Below, piece after piece: positions 61,991 to 64,000 of a stretch of 64,000 nucleotides of DNA. Position numbers and translations under genes: made by a program. The stretch is from Marivirga sericea (GTDB lineage: Bacteria; Bacteroidota; Bacteroidia; Cytophagales; Cyclobacteriaceae). The notes under the pieces are model-generated. The model saw only the letters and a list, made by a program, of their open reading frames with translations. It did not search any database and had not been told where the DNA came from. The stretch spans positions 186,001-250,000 of the forward strand of contig NZ_FXAW01000004.1 in NCBI RefSeq assembly GCF_900177665.1, read 5' to 3'. Positions within the stretch are counted from its first letter, which is position 1. Each line of letters starts with the position of its first letter.

Positions 61991-62737
61991 ATGAAACTCA
62001 GCAGCTATCAGGAAAAACTGAATAAAGAAAACAAGACAGATTTTAGCGACTTAAAAGCCGTTTTCATCAATTGCACATTAAAAAAATCACCAGAAAAATC
62101 TCATACTTCCGGGCTGATAAGTATGTCAGCTGAAATCATGGAGGAAAATGGAGTTCATGTGGATATCATCAGAGCCGTTGACCATAAAATTGCTTTCGGG
62201 GTTTACCCTGACATGACAGAATATGGCTGGGAGAAAGACGATTGGCCGGCCATTCAAAAAAAGATAATGGAGGCTGATATTTTAGTTATTGGAACACCGA
62301 TTTGGTTAGGGGAGAAATCTTCAATTGCTACTCAAGTGATTGAAAGATTATATGGCTTTTCAGGAGAAACAAATGAACATGGTCAATATGCCTACTATGG
62401 TCGTGTAGGTGGTTGCTTAGTGACGGGCAATGAAGACGGTATCAAACATGTAAGCATGAACGTTTTGTACAGCTTGCAGCATTTAGGTTATGTTATTCCT
62501 CCGCAAGCCGATGCTGGATGGATAGGCGAAGCCGGTCCGGGTAAGTCGTATATGGATAAAGGTAGTGGTGGTCCAGAAAATGAATTCACTAATCGAAACA
62601 CTACTTTTATGACTTGGAATTTGATGCATATGGCTAAAATATTGAAAGCGCATAATGGAGTTCCTGCATACGGTAATCAAAGAACCGAATGGGATGCATC
62701 TTCGCATAAAGATCATCCAAATCCTGAATATAGATAG
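61991..62737 (+). CDS. Flavodoxin-like NADPH-dependent FMN reductase family protein
   Basis: FMN-binding protein of 248 residues: VFINCTLKKSPEKSHTSGL (about 25-43, the phosphate-binding segment) then ADILVIGTPIWLGEKSS (about 96-112), typical of NADPH:FMN oxidoreductase/flavodoxin-like proteins. A His-rich tail (SHKDHPNPEY) may contact metal or cofactor. Redox partner unknown. Its start lies 55 bp from the fragment at 61936 and it is divergent to the broken locus. No other redox gene is adjacent. Confidence 0.82.
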   Translation: MKLSSYQEKLNKENKTDFSDLKAVFINCTLKKSPEKSHTSGLISMSAEIMEENGVHVDIIRAVDHKIAFGVYPDMTEYGWEKDDWPAIQKKIMEADILVIGTPIWLGEKSSIATQVIERLYGFSGETNEHGQYAYYGRVGGCLVTGNEDGIKHVSMNVLYSLQHLGYVIPPQADAGWIGEAGPGKSYMDKGSGGPENEFTNRNTTFMTWNLMHMAKILKAHNGVPAYGNQRTEWDASSHKDHPNPEYR

Positions 62738-63021
62738 AAAGGAATTTACTTAAAGTTTATCATGCTTAGTGGCTCTACAAAACAATCCTACAGTTTTCTG
62801 GCATCAATGCAAAATCAACTTTGTAAGAGTTTGAATAAGTAATAAAATGTTATCTTATTCTCTAAAGAAACCTTAAGCAAAATTCTGATAACGCTGAGCC
62901 ACTAATCCATTATTTATGTATATACATACAAGTTTCATTACTTTCTATCGAATTATTTTCTAACTAATTCTTAAAGAATGTATATTACGAATGAAAAAAC
63001 TTAAACTTAATCAAAATATAC

Positions 63022-63378
63022 ATGTCAACTGAAATCATTAACATTAAGAAACAAGAAGGAAACGATCATCTTTACCTGACTGATAACGAAGGTCACGCTG
63101 GTAAGGATACTATCACCACCACTGTGAAGAACGGGGATACGGTTACTTGGAAATTAGACCCTAATGGAGGAATAGATCAAATTACTGGAATTACTGCAAA
63201 GCCCGGAAGTCAAAATCTTTTTTCGGAAGGTCCTGCACCAGTAGATATAAAAGACCCTAAAACGGATTGGACAGGTACTATAGGCAAAGATGCGACAGGC
63301 TCAGAGTCTTATACTATTGCGTATAAAATTGGAGATCAAGCTTTGGTAGATGATCCAAAATTGAGAATAAATAATTAA
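63022..63378 (+). CDS. Small beta-rich hypothetical protein
   Basis: Protein of 118 residues without signal peptide or cysteine: GKDTITTTVKNGDTVTWKLD (about 28-47) and GSESYTIAYKIGDQ fit a beta-sandwich, with a loose resemblance to cupredoxin or Ig-like folds. I recognise no functional family. Its TAA overlaps the ATG of the next gene (TAATG), so translation is coupled to the TPR protein. The 284-bp gap upstream (62738-63021) holds no gene and presumably the promoter, but I see no clear -33/-7 pair. Confidence 0.65.
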   Translation: MSTEIINIKKQEGNDHLYLTDNEGHAGKDTITTTVKNGDTVTWKLDPNGGIDQITGITAKPGSQNLFSEGPAPVDIKDPKTDWTGTIGKDATGSESYTIAYKIGDQALVDDPKLRINN

Positions 63379-64000
63379 TGCAACCCCTATTCTTTAAAAT
63401 TATTATAAAATCAGCCTTAATTATCGGGCTGATTTTTACTGCTTTTACATCATCTTTTAGTCAAAATCAAGAAATTGCCGATAGCCTATCCTCCGTTCTT
63501 AAACAGCATCCAAAAAAGGATACAATTAGGTTAGAGCTATTACGTAATATTGCTGCAAATGAAAGAGATCTTAATAAGGCAATTGAATACTCCGAAAGCT
63601 TAATCCAACTTTCTGAATCACTTCAAAATCCTGTCTATCTTTATAGAGGTCACCTACAAAAAGGTCAAATTTTAAGAGAAAAAGGAGATTTTTCAGCGGC
63701 TATAAATTCCCTATTCAAAGCAGCTAAAGCAGCTGAAAAAGCCAATTATCAAGCAGGGGTAGGTGGTTCATATGCTGCGCTAGCCGATCTTTATTCAGTG
63801 AATGATAATCATAAAAACGCATCTTTTTTTTACAAAAAAGCGATAAAGGTTTTGCGCCAGGAGCAAGACTCTGTTACTCTGGCAACAGTTTTGCTAAATG
63901 CTGGAGATGAGTACCGAAATGCAAATAAATTAGATTCAGCTCTCCTCTATTTCGAAGAATCAGGGGAAATATTCCAAAAAGTAGAATATTTAATCGGTAC
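63378..64000 (+). CDS. Secreted/membrane TPR protein, start of a longer gene (partial)
   Basis: The 207 visible residues run off the window edge. They begin with a hydrophobic segment (about 8-25, IIIKSALIIGLIFTAFTSS) and FSQNQEIADSLSSVL, then TPR repeats (YLYRGHLQKGQILREKGDFS, YQAGVGGSYAALADLYSVND, SVTLATVLLNAGDEYRNANK). This layout is typical of Bacteroidota TPR-containing histidine kinases, adenylate cyclases or LuxR-type regulators, whose effector domain would be at the missing C terminus. Start at ATG 63378 overlaps the preceding stop. Confidence 0.8.
   Translation, partial: MQPLFFKIIIKSALIIGLIFTAFTSSFSQNQEIADSLSSVLKQHPKKDTIRLELLRNIAANERDLNKAIEYSESLIQLSESLQNPVYLYRGHLQKGQILREKGDFSAAINSLFKAAKAAEKANYQAGVGGSYAALADLYSVNDNHKNASFFYKKAIKVLRQEQDSVTLATVLLNAGDEYRNANKLDSALLYFEESGEIFQKVEYLIG

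Overview
The window is 64 kb of AT-rich bacterial chromosome from a member of the Bacteroidota, most likely order Cytophagales and possibly Marivirga-like. The assignment rests on gene content: a giant type IX secretion (T9SS) translocon SprA/Sov of 2382 residues, a protein with the T9SS C-terminal sorting domain, a PorE-like OmpA lipoprotein, Bacteroidota TonB and TonB-dependent receptor types, BshA, DUF4837, DUF4292 and DUF5606 proteins, and -33/-7 promoters of the TTTG-N19/20-TAnnTTTG kind. No rRNA, tRNA, CRISPR array, prophage or transposase was seen. Most of the window is ordinary housekeeping sequence.

Layout. 1-13.6 kb (all leftward): a truncated regulatory-domain protein, rmuC, tonB, a VanZ-like protein, gcvH, sprA, ruvA and a malic enzyme fused to a phosphotransacetylase-like domain. 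13.7-25 kb (leftward): a cell-envelope block with a DUF4837 lipoprotein, an MltD-like LysM transglycosylase, gatA, tatA, a degenerate EnvC-like LytM protein, a DUF4292 lipoprotein, a TPR protein, a sugar nucleotidyltransferase, dut and a Wzx-like flippase. 25-34 kb: enoyl-CoA hydratase, a T9SS cargo protein, the PorE-like protein, fabG, a GT-C-like membrane protein and lpd. 34-39.7 kb: an ECF sigma/anti-sigma pair, two rhomboids and mutL. 39.9-51 kb (rightward): a GH3/beta-lactamase fusion, bshA, a fatty-acid hydroxylase, an epimerase-like protein, a TANGO2-like protein, a VWA/MoxR-type ATPase pair and a TPR histidine kinase.

51.3-56.1 kb is the most coherent accessory system: three TPP riboswitches in 2.4 kb, one before pnuT plus a NadR-like kinase, one before a signal-peptide-less NMT1/THI5-family protein, and one before a TonB-dependent receptor. 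Together they look like a thiamin (or thiamin-precursor) salvage regulon with outer-membrane uptake, inner-membrane facilitated transport and possible trapping by phosphorylation. 56-60.7 kb holds an unrecognised 351-aa protein, DUF5606, and etfB-etfA-bifunctional nuclease. 60.8-61.9 kb is a decaying locus: an outer-membrane barrel gene interrupted by an in-frame stop and the remnant of a secreted-protein gene with a frameshift. The right end has a flavodoxin-like protein, a 118-aa unknown, and the start of a TPR protein cut by the window edge.

The items most worth a second look are the candidate thiamin kinase and orphan THI5-like protein under riboswitch control, the ECF sigma gene without a conventional start codon, MutL with an apparently eroded endonuclease site, the broken barrel locus, and two families of short intergenic repeats that abut stop codons.
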